A DNA stretch of 64,000 nt from Criblamydia sequanensis CRIB-18 (GCF_000750955.1 NZ_CCEJ010000009.1:124001-188000); one strand, 5' to 3'. Shown: positions 18,176 through 26,939, counted from the stretch's first letter. Notes: generated by a model from the sequence alone, not told the origin. A program made the numbers and translations.

Positions 18176-19515
18176 TAAAAGAGCTCCTCTTTGGGGATCG
18201 GCTGCTCGTGAGGGTCTTTTTCCGGATCCTTTAAAAGTCTGGTAAGCTCTCTTTCAAGTTCAGGGGTAATGATATGCTCCATTTCTTCAGCATTTCTATG
18301 AACTTTTTCAACGGATACATTTAAATAATCAGCTAAATAAACTTCCCAAAGCCTATGGAGCCTAACAATACGTTTTGCCCAAGCTTCCCCCTCTTTTGTC
18401 AGACTGTACCCTTCTTTATTTTTATCTATCCAGCCGCTTCTTTTTAATTGAAAAAGAGCAAAAGCAATAGTTAGGTTGGAATTATTTTGATAGGAAGCTA
18501 TTTTGTTAAAAGATGCAGGATGGGTAGGTTTAGCCCGCCATAGGGATTTCAAAATATTTTCAAGAAGGCATTTATATCTAAAAGATAATCTTCTAAAAAA
18601 ACGGACAAATAATCCTCTTTCAGGGGCAAAAAATAGAGCTAGGATGCAAAAAAACGAGGAAACCAAAACAATGGTTGGCCCAGTTGGCAGCGATAGGCGC
18701 TCATTTGGGTATAAATTGGATAAATAGATGCTCGCCTCATTAGAGAAGACATTTCCAAGAAACCCGCTTGCCATGCTAAAGAAAGCAGCTAGAAGAAACA
18801 GGGTAGAGAGCCTATGGGTAAATTGCCTTGCTGTTGCAGCGGGCGCAATTAGCATAGCGCTCATTAAAACAACACCCACAGTTCTAACTCCAATACAGAT
18901 AGCGACAGCAATTAAAAAAGAGAAAAAAGCATCAAGCGCGCCGACTTTTAAGCCTAAACTTCTAGCATAAGCCGAGTCAAAACAAAGAACCTCTATTTCT
19001 TTAAAAAGAAGCGTGAATATCACAAGCAAGGCAAGGGTTAAAACCACATAAATTTTGAGATGAGAGAAAGTCATCGTGGCAGCTTGCCCGTATAAGAAGC
19101 TTTGCGCTTTTTGATACATTTCAGAGAAAGCAAATTGAACATAACTTGCTAAAAGAATGCCAATGCCAAAAAAAAGAGAAAGGACAAAGCAAAGGGCCGC
19201 ATCTTGTTTCACTTTAAAAACAGATTCTAATATTCGTATGCTAAAAATCCCCAAAAATGAAGCGATCACGCCCCCGAGAATGGAAAGGAAAACAAAAAGA
19301 GGACCTTCTCCTCCTTCATAGCTTGAAAGCAAACCGCTAAGGATAATCCCCATGATAATTCCAGGGTAAGCGGCGTGCGATAAAGTCTCTCCGATAAGCG
19401 ATTCTTTCTTTAAAAAAACAAACACCCCGACAATCCCGGATGATAGACACATAAGCATGGAGCCAATTGTCGGAGGCATTAAAACAGGATCTAGGAAATA
19501 ATCAAAAATGAACAT
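18175..19515 (-). CDS. ytgC: Metal ABC permease YtgC fused to a DtxR-like regulator (YtgR)
   Basis: Residues 1 to about 300 form an ABC-3 metal permease with some eight helices. The C-terminal 110 residues are soluble and resemble the winged-helix and metal-binding parts of DtxR/MntR regulators: a helix-turn-helix-like LTIAFALFQLKRSGWI, a wing YSLTKEGEAWAKRIVRLHRLWEVYL, and the ligand segment AEEMEHIITPELERELTRLL. In C. trachomatis the equivalent domain is released as YtgR, an iron-dependent repressor of its own operon. The same fusion here suggests feedback control of metal import. The Trp-Trp-Trp motif described in C. trachomatis is not present; the linker has one Trp. Confidence 0.9.
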   Translation of the reverse strand: MFIFDYFLDPVLMPPTIGSMLMCLSSGIVGVFVFLKKESLIGETLSHAAYPGIIMGIILSGLLSSYEGGEGPLFVFLSILGGVIASFLGIFSIRILESVFKVKQDAALCFVLSLFFGIGILLASYVQFAFSEMYQKAQSFLYGQAATMTFSHLKIYVVLTLALLVIFTLLFKEIEVLCFDSAYARSLGLKVGALDAFFSFLIAVAICIGVRTVGVVLMSAMLIAPAATARQFTHRLSTLFLLAAFFSMASGFLGNVFSNEASIYLSNLYPNERLSLPTGPTIVLVSSFFCILALFFAPERGLFVRFFRRLSFRYKCLLENILKSLWRAKPTHPASFNKIASYQNNSNLTIAFALFQLKRSGWIDKNKEGYSLTKEGEAWAKRIVRLHRLWEVYLADYLNVSVEKVHRNAEEMEHIITPELERELTRLLKDPEKDPHEQPIPKEELF

Positions 19516-19521
19516 GGACTG

Positions 19522-20316
19522 CTATTTAAACCCTTCGAGCTTTGATTCAGACAGCTTATTTGCCTCTTCAAATAAAGAATAACTCTTTCCATAGGCTTGA
19601 TATAATTTTTCGGTAGTGAAAGTAACATCTGTCGGCCCGGATGCAATAAGCCTGACATTTAAAAGAATAAGCCAATCAAAATAGCTTTTAACCGTATTTA
19701 GGTCATGATGGACAATAAAAACGGTCTTTCCTTGATCTCTTAAATCATGGAGCAGGCCCATAATGATTTTTTCACTTGCAATATCAATGCCTGAAAAAGG
19801 TTCATCTAGAAAATAGATATCGGCATCCTGAACAAGGGCTCTTGCAAGAAACGCCCTTTGCTGCTGGCCGCCTGAAAGTTGGCTGATCTGTCTTTTTGCA
19901 AAAGATTCTATTCCGACAAGCTTTAAATAGTGTTCGCTTGCTGCAAAGTCGGCTTTTTTTGGCCTATTAAAAAGTCCAAGCTTTCCATACCTTCCCATAG
20001 TGACAAGCTGCTCGACTGTGACAGGGAAATCCCAATCTACACTCTCTCTTTGGGGAACGTAGGCAATTTTTCGATACGCCTCTTTAAAAGACTCTCCAAA
20101 GAACTGGATTTTTCCGGATAAGGGGGTAATGAGGTCGATGACAGCTTTCAAGAAAGTACTTTTACCGGCTCCATTAGGGCCGATAATGCCGACTATTTTA
20201 GCTTTAGGTATGGCGAGATTGATATCCCAGAGCGCGACAGTTTTTCCATAGCTTACCGTCAAATTATTAACGACTAATGAAAAATGCTTAAGCTCATCTT
20301 CGTTCATTTCATTCAT
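19522..20316 (-). CDS. ytgB: Metal ABC transporter ATPase YtgB
   Basis: This is the ATP-binding subunit of the importer (264 residues). Walker A is GPNGAGKST (about residue 47), the Q-loop lies in AYVPQRESVDWDFPV, the signature is LSGGQQQR, Walker B is DIYFLDEPFSGID, and the switch histidine is in VFIVHHDL. The Q-loop sequence with SVDW is typical of the manganese/zinc/iron chelate group. It overlaps ytgA by 8 bases and is followed by ytgC after 6 bases, so the genes are surely co-transcribed. Confidence 0.93.
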   Translation of the reverse strand: MNEMNEDELKHFSLVVNNLTVSYGKTVALWDINLAIPKAKIVGIIGPNGAGKSTFLKAVIDLITPLSGKIQFFGESFKEAYRKIAYVPQRESVDWDFPVTVEQLVTMGRYGKLGLFNRPKKADFAASEHYLKLVGIESFAKRQISQLSGGQQQRAFLARALVQDADIYFLDEPFSGIDIASEKIIMGLLHDLRDQGKTVFIVHHDLNTVKSYFDWLILLNVRLIASGPTDVTFTTEKLYQAYGKSYSLFEEANKLSESKLEGFK

Positions 20317-21322
20317 TGCATTTCAAAATGCCTCCCTTTTGAGGAAAGAGATTCGAGGCGATTAACTCGGCATCATATCGAAGCATTTTTAGATAGGAAT
20401 CGCCTCTTGACCCTTCTTTTCCCATAGCATCGGCATAAAGAGAACAGTTCGCAATGCGAATAACGCCCCCTTTTGCTTCAATGGCTTCGACAATTTTTTT
20501 AAGCGAGTTTTGGGAAACATTCGATTCTGGGAAAATCACTTCAATATTATAGGTCCTAAGATGATTAATAATAAAATTAATGTCTTGCAAACTTAACTGG
20601 CTATCGGGTGCAAGGCCTTCCGGCGCTTGGAATCTTTTGCTCCATGAACCTGTCTTAACTTCTTCATCTGTAGCAAGATAGGCTCTTGCGAAATAATTAA
20701 AAGCGTCATGGCTTGTGACAAGGTATCTCTTTTCTTCCGGGACCTCATGCAAAATGTTTTTCACTGAGAGGTGAAGCTCTTTTAGTTCTTTTTCAAGATT
20801 GAAAGATCTCTCTTTATAAAACTCTTTATTAGCCGGATCTTGTTTAGAAAGGGCCTCTGTAATAACAGGAATGGTTTTTGCAAATAAAGAAACGTCCATC
20901 CAAATATGAGGGTCCACTTCTTTTCCTAGATATAGGACCTCTTCAGGGTGAGTTTCCTTTAAATAGTCCCCAATCGCATAGGCATTCTTTTTTTCATAAA
21001 GCAGCTGCTTTAAACTTGGTCCGTGTTCTAAATTAAGGCCATTAAAAAAAATCAAATCGGCACGGGCAATCTTTTCGTCATCCCCTTTTACCAATTGATA
21101 GGAGTGAGGGTCAAGCTCTCCAATAATTAAAGGCAGAGTATCAACCTTATCGCCCCCGATTTCCTTAACGAGATCATGGATCATTCGAGTGGTAGTTAAA
21201 ATTTTTATTTTACCGTTTGACTCAAACCATTTTTTTAGATCATTCTGGCGGGAATTATTTTGAGCGCAAGAAAACGAACAAATAAGAAGAACAATAAAAG
21301 AAAAAGCCCTAATCAAACGCAT
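20309..21322 (-). CDS. ytgA: Metal-binding periplasmic protein YtgA
   Basis: This cluster A-I (ZnuA/TroA type) solute-binding protein delivers Mn/Fe/Zn to YtgBCD. The N-terminus is a signal peptide ending in LLICSFSCAQ, possibly a lipobox. The four expected metal ligands can be placed: H73 (ELDPHSY), H139 (VDPHIWMD), H205 (TSHDAFNYF) and D298 (LYADAM), close to the positions known in C. trachomatis YtgA. The 337-residue length is normal. The start overlaps the end of the DUF971 gene by 10 bases. Confidence 0.92.
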   Translation of the reverse strand: MRLIRAFSFIVLLICSFSCAQNNSRQNDLKKWFESNGKIKILTTTRMIHDLVKEIGGDKVDTLPLIIGELDPHSYQLVKGDDEKIARADLIFFNGLNLEHGPSLKQLLYEKKNAYAIGDYLKETHPEEVLYLGKEVDPHIWMDVSLFAKTIPVITEALSKQDPANKEFYKERSFNLEKELKELHLSVKNILHEVPEEKRYLVTSHDAFNYFARAYLATDEEVKTGSWSKRFQAPEGLAPDSQLSLQDINFIINHLRTYNIEVIFPESNVSQNSLKKIVEAIEAKGGVIRIANCSLYADAMGKEGSRGDSYLKMLRYDAELIASNLFPQKGGILKCNE

Positions 21323-21612
21323 GCTTTTCCCTCTTTTGCAAGTCCATACAAGAATTCATAGTCATAGATGCCCATAGAGCAGCCTTTAGTAAATTGAATG
21401 CGTAACGCATACCTTCCAACGCTTTTTATCTTGGTAGCAGAAGTCTCCTGCCTTATCTTCGTCTCTTGAGATTCAGAGCAAAGAGCGCAAGGGCATTTTT
21501 TTTCAAGATCGCTCAAATTGTACTCTCCAATCAGTCCATCTGTCCACTCTATAACGAAATGATGCCTATCTTTTTGCCAGATTTTTTTTAAAAGAGGTTT
21601 AAGACTTCCCAT
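21313..21612 (-). CDS. DUF971 protein (gamma-butyrobetaine hydroxylase N-terminal-like)
   Basis: This small protein of 99 residues matches the DUF971 pattern: a basic start, WTDG followed by EYNLSDLEKKCPCALC, then the GRYALRIQFTKGCSMGIYDYEFLYGL end, where the family has W-x-DGH-x-x-GIY. The Cys-x-Cys-x-x-Cys cluster is probably a metal site. DUF971 genes often neighbour mrp/apbC genes and are linked with Fe-S protein maturation, but the exact role is unsettled. I choose ATG 21612, which has AAGGAG 8 bases upstream inside the mrp end; a GTG at 21630 would overlap mrp. Confidence 0.8.
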   Translation of the reverse strand: MGSLKPLLKKIWQKDRHHFVIEWTDGLIGEYNLSDLEKKCPCALCSESQETKIRQETSATKIKSVGRYALRIQFTKGCSMGIYDYEFLYGLAKEGKACV

Positions 21613-21614
21613 AA

Positions 21615-22445
21615 TTACATCTCCTTCCACTCAAGTTCAAAGCTTTTTAAGGCTAAATCGTTTTTATTCAGGATCTCGATTTCTTTAATTAAAGCTTTTC
21701 CAATGGACTCAATGGCCGATTTTGCAGGTCCATGAAAACTTGCGTCACATAAACTTTTTCCAAGATCCGAGGCCTTTGAAACCTCCTCGTCTATTGGAAT
21801 TTCACCAAGCAAAGGGTATCCGCTAGCAAGACTTAAAGATTCCCCCCCTTTTTTTCCAAACGGGTAGCTTTTGACCCCGCTTGCTTCTTCAAAGTAGCTT
21901 AAGTTTTCAACGATTCCAAGAATCGGAACCCCCATTTCTTCAAAGGAAAGAAGCGCCTTTTTAACATCTAAAAGAGAAACTGCCTGAGGCGTTGTAATTA
22001 AAACGGCACCAAAAAGCGGTATTTTTTGACAAATTGTTAAGGGAATATCGCCTGTGCCAGGAGGAAAATCGATCAAAAGATAATCAAGATCTCCCCAATC
22101 GGCATCGTTAATAAATTGAGAGATGATCCCCGTGGCGATAGGAGCTCTTACAATAGCTGCTTTTTCATCGGGTCTAAAATGGGCGAGAGATAAAACCTTT
22201 AATCCTAAAGCAAGAGCCGGCATTATTTTGCCATCTTTTTGGAAAGGAAGCTTGTCTTCAGGTAGCATTTTTCGTAAAGAGGGTCCATAAATATCGCCAT
22301 CGAGAAGCCCAACTTTAAAACCAAGTTTTTTAAGAGCAAACCCGAGCTGAGCCGTTAGAGTGGATTTTCCAACCCCCCCTTTCCCGGCAGCTACGGCAAT
22401 GTATTTGGTCTTAGGCTCTTTTTTTTCATAGAGAGGCAGCGGCAT
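21615..22445 (-). CDS. Mrp/ApbC-family P-loop ATPase (Fe-S carrier type)
   Basis: A MinD/Mrp-type ATPase of 276 residues: deviant Walker A GKGGVGKSTLTAQL near residue 20, DGDIYGPSLRKML, the Walker B-like LLIDFPPGTGD and the switch region PQAVSLLDVKKAL. Mrp/ApbC/NBP35 proteins hold and pass on iron-sulfur clusters. The usual Cys-x-x-Cys, expected after EN-x-SYF, is missing here: the segment reads YFEEASGVKSYPFG with no cysteine. The N-terminal MIP18-like domain of longer homologues is also absent. It heads the operon with DUF971 and the ytg metal importer, which suits a metal-handling role. Confidence 0.85.
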   Translation of the reverse strand: MPLPLYEKKEPKTKYIAVAAGKGGVGKSTLTAQLGFALKKLGFKVGLLDGDIYGPSLRKMLPEDKLPFQKDGKIMPALALGLKVLSLAHFRPDEKAAIVRAPIATGIISQFINDADWGDLDYLLIDFPPGTGDIPLTICQKIPLFGAVLITTPQAVSLLDVKKALLSFEEMGVPILGIVENLSYFEEASGVKSYPFGKKGGESLSLASGYPLLGEIPIDEEVSKASDLGKSLCDASFHGPAKSAIESIGKALIKEIEILNKNDLALKSFELEWKEM

Positions 22446-23242
22446 AACTACTCCAAAAACTTTAATTCAGGTGAGATCTACATCTTCAAGTCAGTCATTC
22501 TATAGCGGCAGACGTAAAACAATCAATTTGAATGTTCTTGCTTTTCAGAAGCCTTTCCCCTTCTAAAAAGCACAAGTTTGGCTTCAATTAATTAAAAAGT
22601 AATAAAATTTACAAAATAAATAAAAAATCTTAATTCAATATTTAAACATTGAATTAAAAAAGTGAAATTATTAAAATTTTTTAAAACCAAAAAACTTGAT
22701 TAAGAACGTATAGCTCTTAACTTTTTTGTGATTTGATGAAAAAGTAAAACATCAAAAAAACGGCCTGGTTTGATTTATTATTAATTTGATTGCTTGGGTA
22801 AGGAAATTTTCAAACGAATGACTTTTCAGTCGATTTTGTTAGTTGCCTCATGAAATTGAATAATCAAGAAGTAACGTTTTTTTATCACTTGAACATTTTT
22901 TCTCAGATTTTATAAAAAACACATTGCAATGTTTTTAATATTATAATATTACCATTGCTCTATAGAGCCTGAATTCCACAATTTGATAGGTTATTAAGTT
23001 TGCAAAAAATGAAAAATCAAATAAAAAATTTTGCAAATAAAAAATTCTTTTTTTACAGTTAGAGGGCGGTCTTATTCGCTACCCGATTGTTATTAAAAAA
23101 ACAATTTGAAAACTTCAAATGGACACCTTTGTAAATTTTTATTTCAAGGCTTCAAAAAAAAATAAGAGTTTGAATTAATCTCGCTCAATAATTTGAGCAA
23201 AATGCTTTTTAAGAAAATCTAAACAAAACGAGGTAGGTTAAA
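22446..23242. other. Very AT-rich gap of 797 bases between divergent genes
   Basis: No coding frame is visible. The stretch separates the divergent mrp operon (minus) and the basic chlamydial protein gene (plus), so it should hold both promoters. I note a 16-base-period direct repeat (23018-23046), the palindrome AATATTATAATATT near 22937, and GCTCAA/TTGAGC near 23184-23199. A GAGGTAGG ribosome site precedes ATG 23243. Confidence 0.4.
23018..23046. repeat. Two-copy direct repeat, 16-base period
   Basis: The 13-mer CAAATAAAAAATT occurs at 23018-23030 and again at 23034-23046. It lies about 200 bases before the basic-protein gene and could be a regulator site or simple slippage of AT-rich DNA. 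Confidence 0.6.
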
Positions 23243-23788
23243 ATGACACACCATACAGATAAGGAACTCGAAGAAAAGCTTCAGTCATCCATTCAAAAAG
23301 CAGTCGTCAAAATCGGTGCGAAAAAAGAAAATGACATTTGTCGCTATCTCCCTATCAATTCAGGTGGTTACATTCATCATTTTACAATGAGAAAAATGAA
23401 AACTGAAAATCCAAATGAACTTTTGGTCATGATTGATAAGTACATTTTGAATGTAAATAAGCCAAAAGCTGTTCCGCCAAAACCAAGAGCTGCAAGAGGT
23501 TCAAGAAAAATGCGCGGGAATTTCTTTTTTACCAAGCAAGACATGGAAAGACTCCTTAATATGGCTAGAATCGCCGGCGATAAAGAGCTTGTTAAAAAAT
23601 TAACTCCAAGAGAAGATCTTCGCACAATCAAACGTAAATTAATTTCTTCCATAAGACATGGCCGTATTGAAAGAGACTTATGGGAATCTTACGTAGAAGC
23701 TCAAACAAATCAAAATCAGACAACTGCTGCACAACTTACAAAAAGCGATGTGCAAAATGCTTTCGCAGCTGTTGCCGGAAACAAATAA
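23243..23788 (+). CDS. Conserved chlamydial basic protein, function unknown
   Basis: The 181-residue protein is rich in Lys and Arg, with a basic central segment (KPKAVPPKPRAARGSRKMRG, about residues 73-92). It has no signal or membrane segment. From about residue 94 it looks helical (TKQDMERLLNMARIAGDKELVKKL). By position it corresponds to the gene between ytgA and the npt1 translocase of C. trachomatis (CT066, from memory). A nucleic-acid-binding role would fit the charge, but nothing proves it. The start has GAGGTAGG upstream, and a strong terminator follows the stop, so it is probably a single-gene transcript. Confidence 0.75.
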   Translation: MTHHTDKELEEKLQSSIQKAVVKIGAKKENDICRYLPINSGGYIHHFTMRKMKTENPNELLVMIDKYILNVNKPKAVPPKPRAARGSRKMRGNFFFTKQDMERLLNMARIAGDKELVKKLTPREDLRTIKRKLISSIRHGRIERDLWESYVEAQTNQNQTTAAQLTKSDVQNAFAAVAGNK

Positions 23789-23802
23789 TTTCTATAAGAA
23801 CT

Positions 23803-23832
23803 AAGAGACAGCTTGCCTGTCTCTTGTTTTTT
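23803..23832 (+). terminator. Rho-independent terminator
   Basis: A 9-bp stem AAGAGACAG/CTGTCTCTT (23803-23811 and 23817-23825) with a 5-base loop is followed by GTTTTTTC, 15 bases after the preceding stop. Confidence 0.88.
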
Positions 23833-23902
23833 CTTTATTTCTTTGAATAAATTCCTTATTTAATTTTCTTAAATCTAAATATATTTATGCAAAGAAACTT
23901 CT

Positions 23903-24442
23903 ATGAATCAATATGCTCTCGGAATCCTTCTCCCCCAAGAAATCAAAAAATCGATTTTTTTTATTCAGTCCGGCATCCCAAATATTACTTGGTTAAATCC
24001 GGAAGATCTTTTTTTTCCTGTACAGTTTTTCGGATTGCTATCTGCTGAAGACCGTTTAGATTTATTATCTTTACTAGACACCTTTTCTTTTCCTTCATTA
24101 AATTTGAAATTAGCTAAAATTAAGGTCTCTATCAATAAACATAATTCAGGATTTATCTATTCTGAGATAGAAGCCTCTTCCCTTCCTCTTTTGCAAAAGT
24201 TTGCCAAAGACCTAAAAGAACATATAAAACCGCTTAACTTATCTTTTTCTAAAGAAAGAAAAGAATTTCAAACTCTTGTCGGATCTTTTAAAAACACAAA
24301 CCCTGAATTTCTGTCTTACTATCTGGAAACCAAAAATAGTTTTCTCACCCCTTCCTGGAAAACAGAAATTTACAGTTTTTTAGAAATTCCCTTGAACTCA
24401 TTTCACATTTCGATTGAAAAAAAATTTTTAAAAACAAGCTAA
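23903..24442 (+). CDS. 2H-phosphoesterase (ThpR)-like protein lacking catalytic histidines
   Basis: The 179-residue protein follows the layout of ThpR/2'-5' RNA ligase-like 2H phosphoesterases: a short strand, then W-x-x-PE-x-L, a duplicated F-x-x-P/T motif, a central helix and a second motif before the final strands. Where family members have H-x-T-x, it reads FFPV (residues 37-40, in WLNPEDLFFPVQFFG) and FQTL (residues 122-125). Both catalytic histidines are therefore phenylalanines. If the fold call is right, it cannot act as a normal 2H enzyme and may bind RNA or a nucleotide. The fold is inferred from pattern only. Confidence 0.5.
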   Translation: MNQYALGILLPQEIKKSIFFIQSGIPNITWLNPEDLFFPVQFFGLLSAEDRLDLLSLLDTFSFPSLNLKLAKIKVSINKHNSGFIYSEIEASSLPLLQKFAKDLKEHIKPLNLSFSKERKEFQTLVGSFKNTNPEFLSYYLETKNSFLTPSWKTEIYSFLEIPLNSFHISIEKKFLKTS

Positions 24443-24827
24443 AGATAAAACTTTCTCACCCGAATATAAAAAAATATTTTTTTAAAAAAAATTAAATAAA
24501 ACACATTTACTTCAACTAAACTATAAAACAAAAAACTAACATTCCTTAATTTATTAGGTTTAAATAGCATTAACATTGTTACAAAATCATAAGTTGTTGA
24601 TAATAAAAACTTTGTCTATTTATGGCTCAGAGTAAGCTAAAAAGGCGATTCGAAGTTAGATTTCCTCTTGCTTTTATTCTATATACTGCCTATCTTTTCC
24701 CTATCGTTATGAATGCTTCAATAGTTTAATCTGAAAAGGGCTTGCAGTAGATTCAGTGCTTATAAGCCTTCCCTCTCTAAGAAAAGCGTTCGAGCAATTT
24801 TCAACAAACACTAAAGGAAACCATATT
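24443..24827. other. Gap of 385 bases upstream of the first NTT gene
   Basis: No coding frame is seen. A promoter-like pair TTGTTA (24576-24581), 17 bases, GATAAT (24599-24604) could drive the translocase gene with a leader of about 220 bases. An A7/T7-type palindrome near 24466-24482 might stop transcription from the upstream gene. A start codon at 24756 has no ribosome site, and I take it as untranslated leader. Confidence 0.35.
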
Positions 24828-26363
24828 ATGTCAGAAGACGTAAAAGCAGAATTTGGCAAGATTCGCTCATTTTTATGGCCGGTCCATAATTATGAATTGA
24901 AAAAGCTATTGCCTATGTTCATTATTTTCTTTTTCATTTCATTTAACTACACTGTTTTGAGAGATACAAAAGACACACTTATTGTCACATCCTCCGGTGC
25001 AGAATCTATTCCATTCCTAAAATTTTGGGGAGTTGTTCCTTGCGCTATCCTCTTTATGTTGATATACGCAAAACTTAGCAACGTTCTCAGCAAAGAAAAG
25101 CTCTTTTATGTAACTATTACACCTTTTCTCGTATTCTTTGGTTTGTTTGCTCTTGTACTCTACCCTTACCGCGATGTTTTACATCCAAACGAAAGCATGG
25201 ATTGGCTCCAAGCACATCTTCCGCAAGGGATGTCCGGACTTGTAGCTTGCTTTAGAAACTGGACTTACTCCCTTTTCTACATTCTTTCCGAACTTTGGGG
25301 AAGCGCTGTTCTATCTCTTATGTTTTGGGGCTTTGCAAATGACATCATGCGTGTGACTGAAGCAAAACGTTTCTACACACTTCTTGGCCTCGGTGCAAAC
25401 GTAGCTCTTCTTTTCTCCGGCCAAGCGATTGCGTACTTCTCTGACATCCGTAAATACCTTCCTCCAGATGTCGATGCATGGCAAATCTCACTAAACTACC
25501 TGATGTCGATGGTGGTCATAGCAGGCATAGGCGTCATTGCAACTTACTGGTGGATGCAACGAAATGTCTTAACAGACAAACGCTATTTCGATCCTGAAAA
25601 CATGGAAAAGAAGACAAAAAAACCAAAAGCAAAATTATCCATCATGGAAAGCTTTGCTTACCTTGCAAAATCAAACTATATCCTTTGCATAGCTCTTCTT
25701 GTTATAGCTTACGGTATCTGCATTAACCTTGTAGAAGTTACCTGGAAAGGAGAACTTAAAAAGCAATATCCTAACCCGAATGATTACAGCACGTTTATGG
25801 GAAGGTTCTCTCAGATGACAGGCTTTGTAACCATTATCATGATGTTTATCGGGGGATGGATTATCCGTAAAAAAGGATGGGGCTTTGCAGCAGCAATCAC
25901 ACCAACTGTCCTCCTTTTAACAGGTATCGGCTTCTTCTCCTTTGTAATTTTCAGCGATTCCCTGCAACACTATATCACTATGCTTGGAACCACGCCTCTT
26001 TTCCTAGCTGTAATGTTTGGAACGGCTCAAAATATTATGAGCAAGTCAAGCAAGTACTCTCTTTTTGATCCGACTAAGGAAATGTCATATATCCCGCTTG
26101 ATCAAGAAGCAAAAGTTAAAGGAAAAGCTGCTATCGATGTGGTCGGCGCAAGGCTTGGAAAATCGGGTGGCTCCCTAATCCAGCAAATTCTCCTTGTAGG
26201 ATTTGGATCTCTTGCTGCTATCACACCCTATATTGCGATATGCATGATAGCAACCATTATTGTTTGGCTTTTCGCTGTTAAATCCTTAAACAAGCAATTC
26301 GTCGAATTAACCGGCGAAAAAGCGCAAACCGGCGCGCAAGAAGCACAGCCTGCAAAAGCGTAA
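24828..26363 (+). CDS. NTT-family nucleotide (ATP/ADP) transporter
   Basis: This integral membrane protein of 511 residues with about 11-12 helices belongs to the nucleotide transporter family of intracellular bacteria and plastids, which exchanges host ATP for ADP or imports other nucleotides. Family features are the RSFLWPVHNYELKKLLPMF start, NYTVLRDTKDTLIVTSSGAE, and the KYSLFDPTKEMSYIPLDQEAK then KGKAAIDVVGARLGKSGGS block. The ATG at 24828 has AAAGGAAA 8 bases upstream and gives a start matching its two paralogues in this window. By gene order (next to the ytg region) it is the likely counterpart of chlamydial npt1. The exact substrate cannot be read from sequence. Confidence 0.93.
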   Translation: MSEDVKAEFGKIRSFLWPVHNYELKKLLPMFIIFFFISFNYTVLRDTKDTLIVTSSGAESIPFLKFWGVVPCAILFMLIYAKLSNVLSKEKLFYVTITPFLVFFGLFALVLYPYRDVLHPNESMDWLQAHLPQGMSGLVACFRNWTYSLFYILSELWGSAVLSLMFWGFANDIMRVTEAKRFYTLLGLGANVALLFSGQAIAYFSDIRKYLPPDVDAWQISLNYLMSMVVIAGIGVIATYWWMQRNVLTDKRYFDPENMEKKTKKPKAKLSIMESFAYLAKSNYILCIALLVIAYGICINLVEVTWKGELKKQYPNPNDYSTFMGRFSQMTGFVTIIMMFIGGWIIRKKGWGFAAAITPTVLLLTGIGFFSFVIFSDSLQHYITMLGTTPLFLAVMFGTAQNIMSKSSKYSLFDPTKEMSYIPLDQEAKVKGKAAIDVVGARLGKSGGSLIQQILLVGFGSLAAITPYIAICMIATIIVWLFAVKSLNKQFVELTGEKAQTGAQEAQPAKA

Positions 26364-26401
26364 ACTTTTTTTGAAAGAGCCAAAGGCCCTTTCTTAGATC
26401 C

Positions 26402-26438
26402 AAAAATCCGCTCTTTGAAAAAAGAAGCGGATTTTTTT
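26402..26438 (+). terminator. Rho-independent terminator after the NTT gene
   Basis: An 11-bp stem AAAAATCCGCT/AGCGGATTTTT (26402-26412 and 26426-26436) with a 13-base loop ends in a T-run. Confidence 0.88.
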
Positions 26439-26939
26439 ATATTTATTTTTGAAAAAATATTTTACCCCCCTCCCCGTCTTTTCAAGGCATTGAAAACAGT
26501 TTTTAATTAAAGAAATAACTTCACTATAAATTTAAAAATTATTTTCGCGCCCATTAATAATGGCTAAAATATAAGATTGCAAATCTTCAATCGGTTTACC
26601 TTTGTCTATTTTTTATAGACAGAACCTTATCTCATCTGTTATGCTGTCTCAAAGTGAATTTTAGAATTCTTTTTTACCCTTTTCTTATCGAAAAAATCTA
26701 GAATTGGACCTGGGATAGAATTCGAAAAAACAGCTTTTTAGATTAATGAAAGAATCCCTAATTTTTTTACAGGCTCTCATTAAGTTTAAAAATGAAATTA
26801 TTAAATTTTTGCGAAACAAAAAAATGACCGTGACTTAACTTAAAAAACTTTGAACTGAGGGATCATTTTCGCAAAAGTAAAAAGCTCAAAAAAACAAACT
26901 TAACATCCCCTTTAAGTAACAAGAAGAAGGACAGCCGTC
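26439..26939. other. Gap of about 500 bases upstream of secDF
   Basis: AT-rich, with no coding frame seen. It should contain the secDF promoter, but I cannot pick one site. The ribosome site AAGAAGGA lies about 8 bases before the secDF ATG. Confidence 0.4.
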
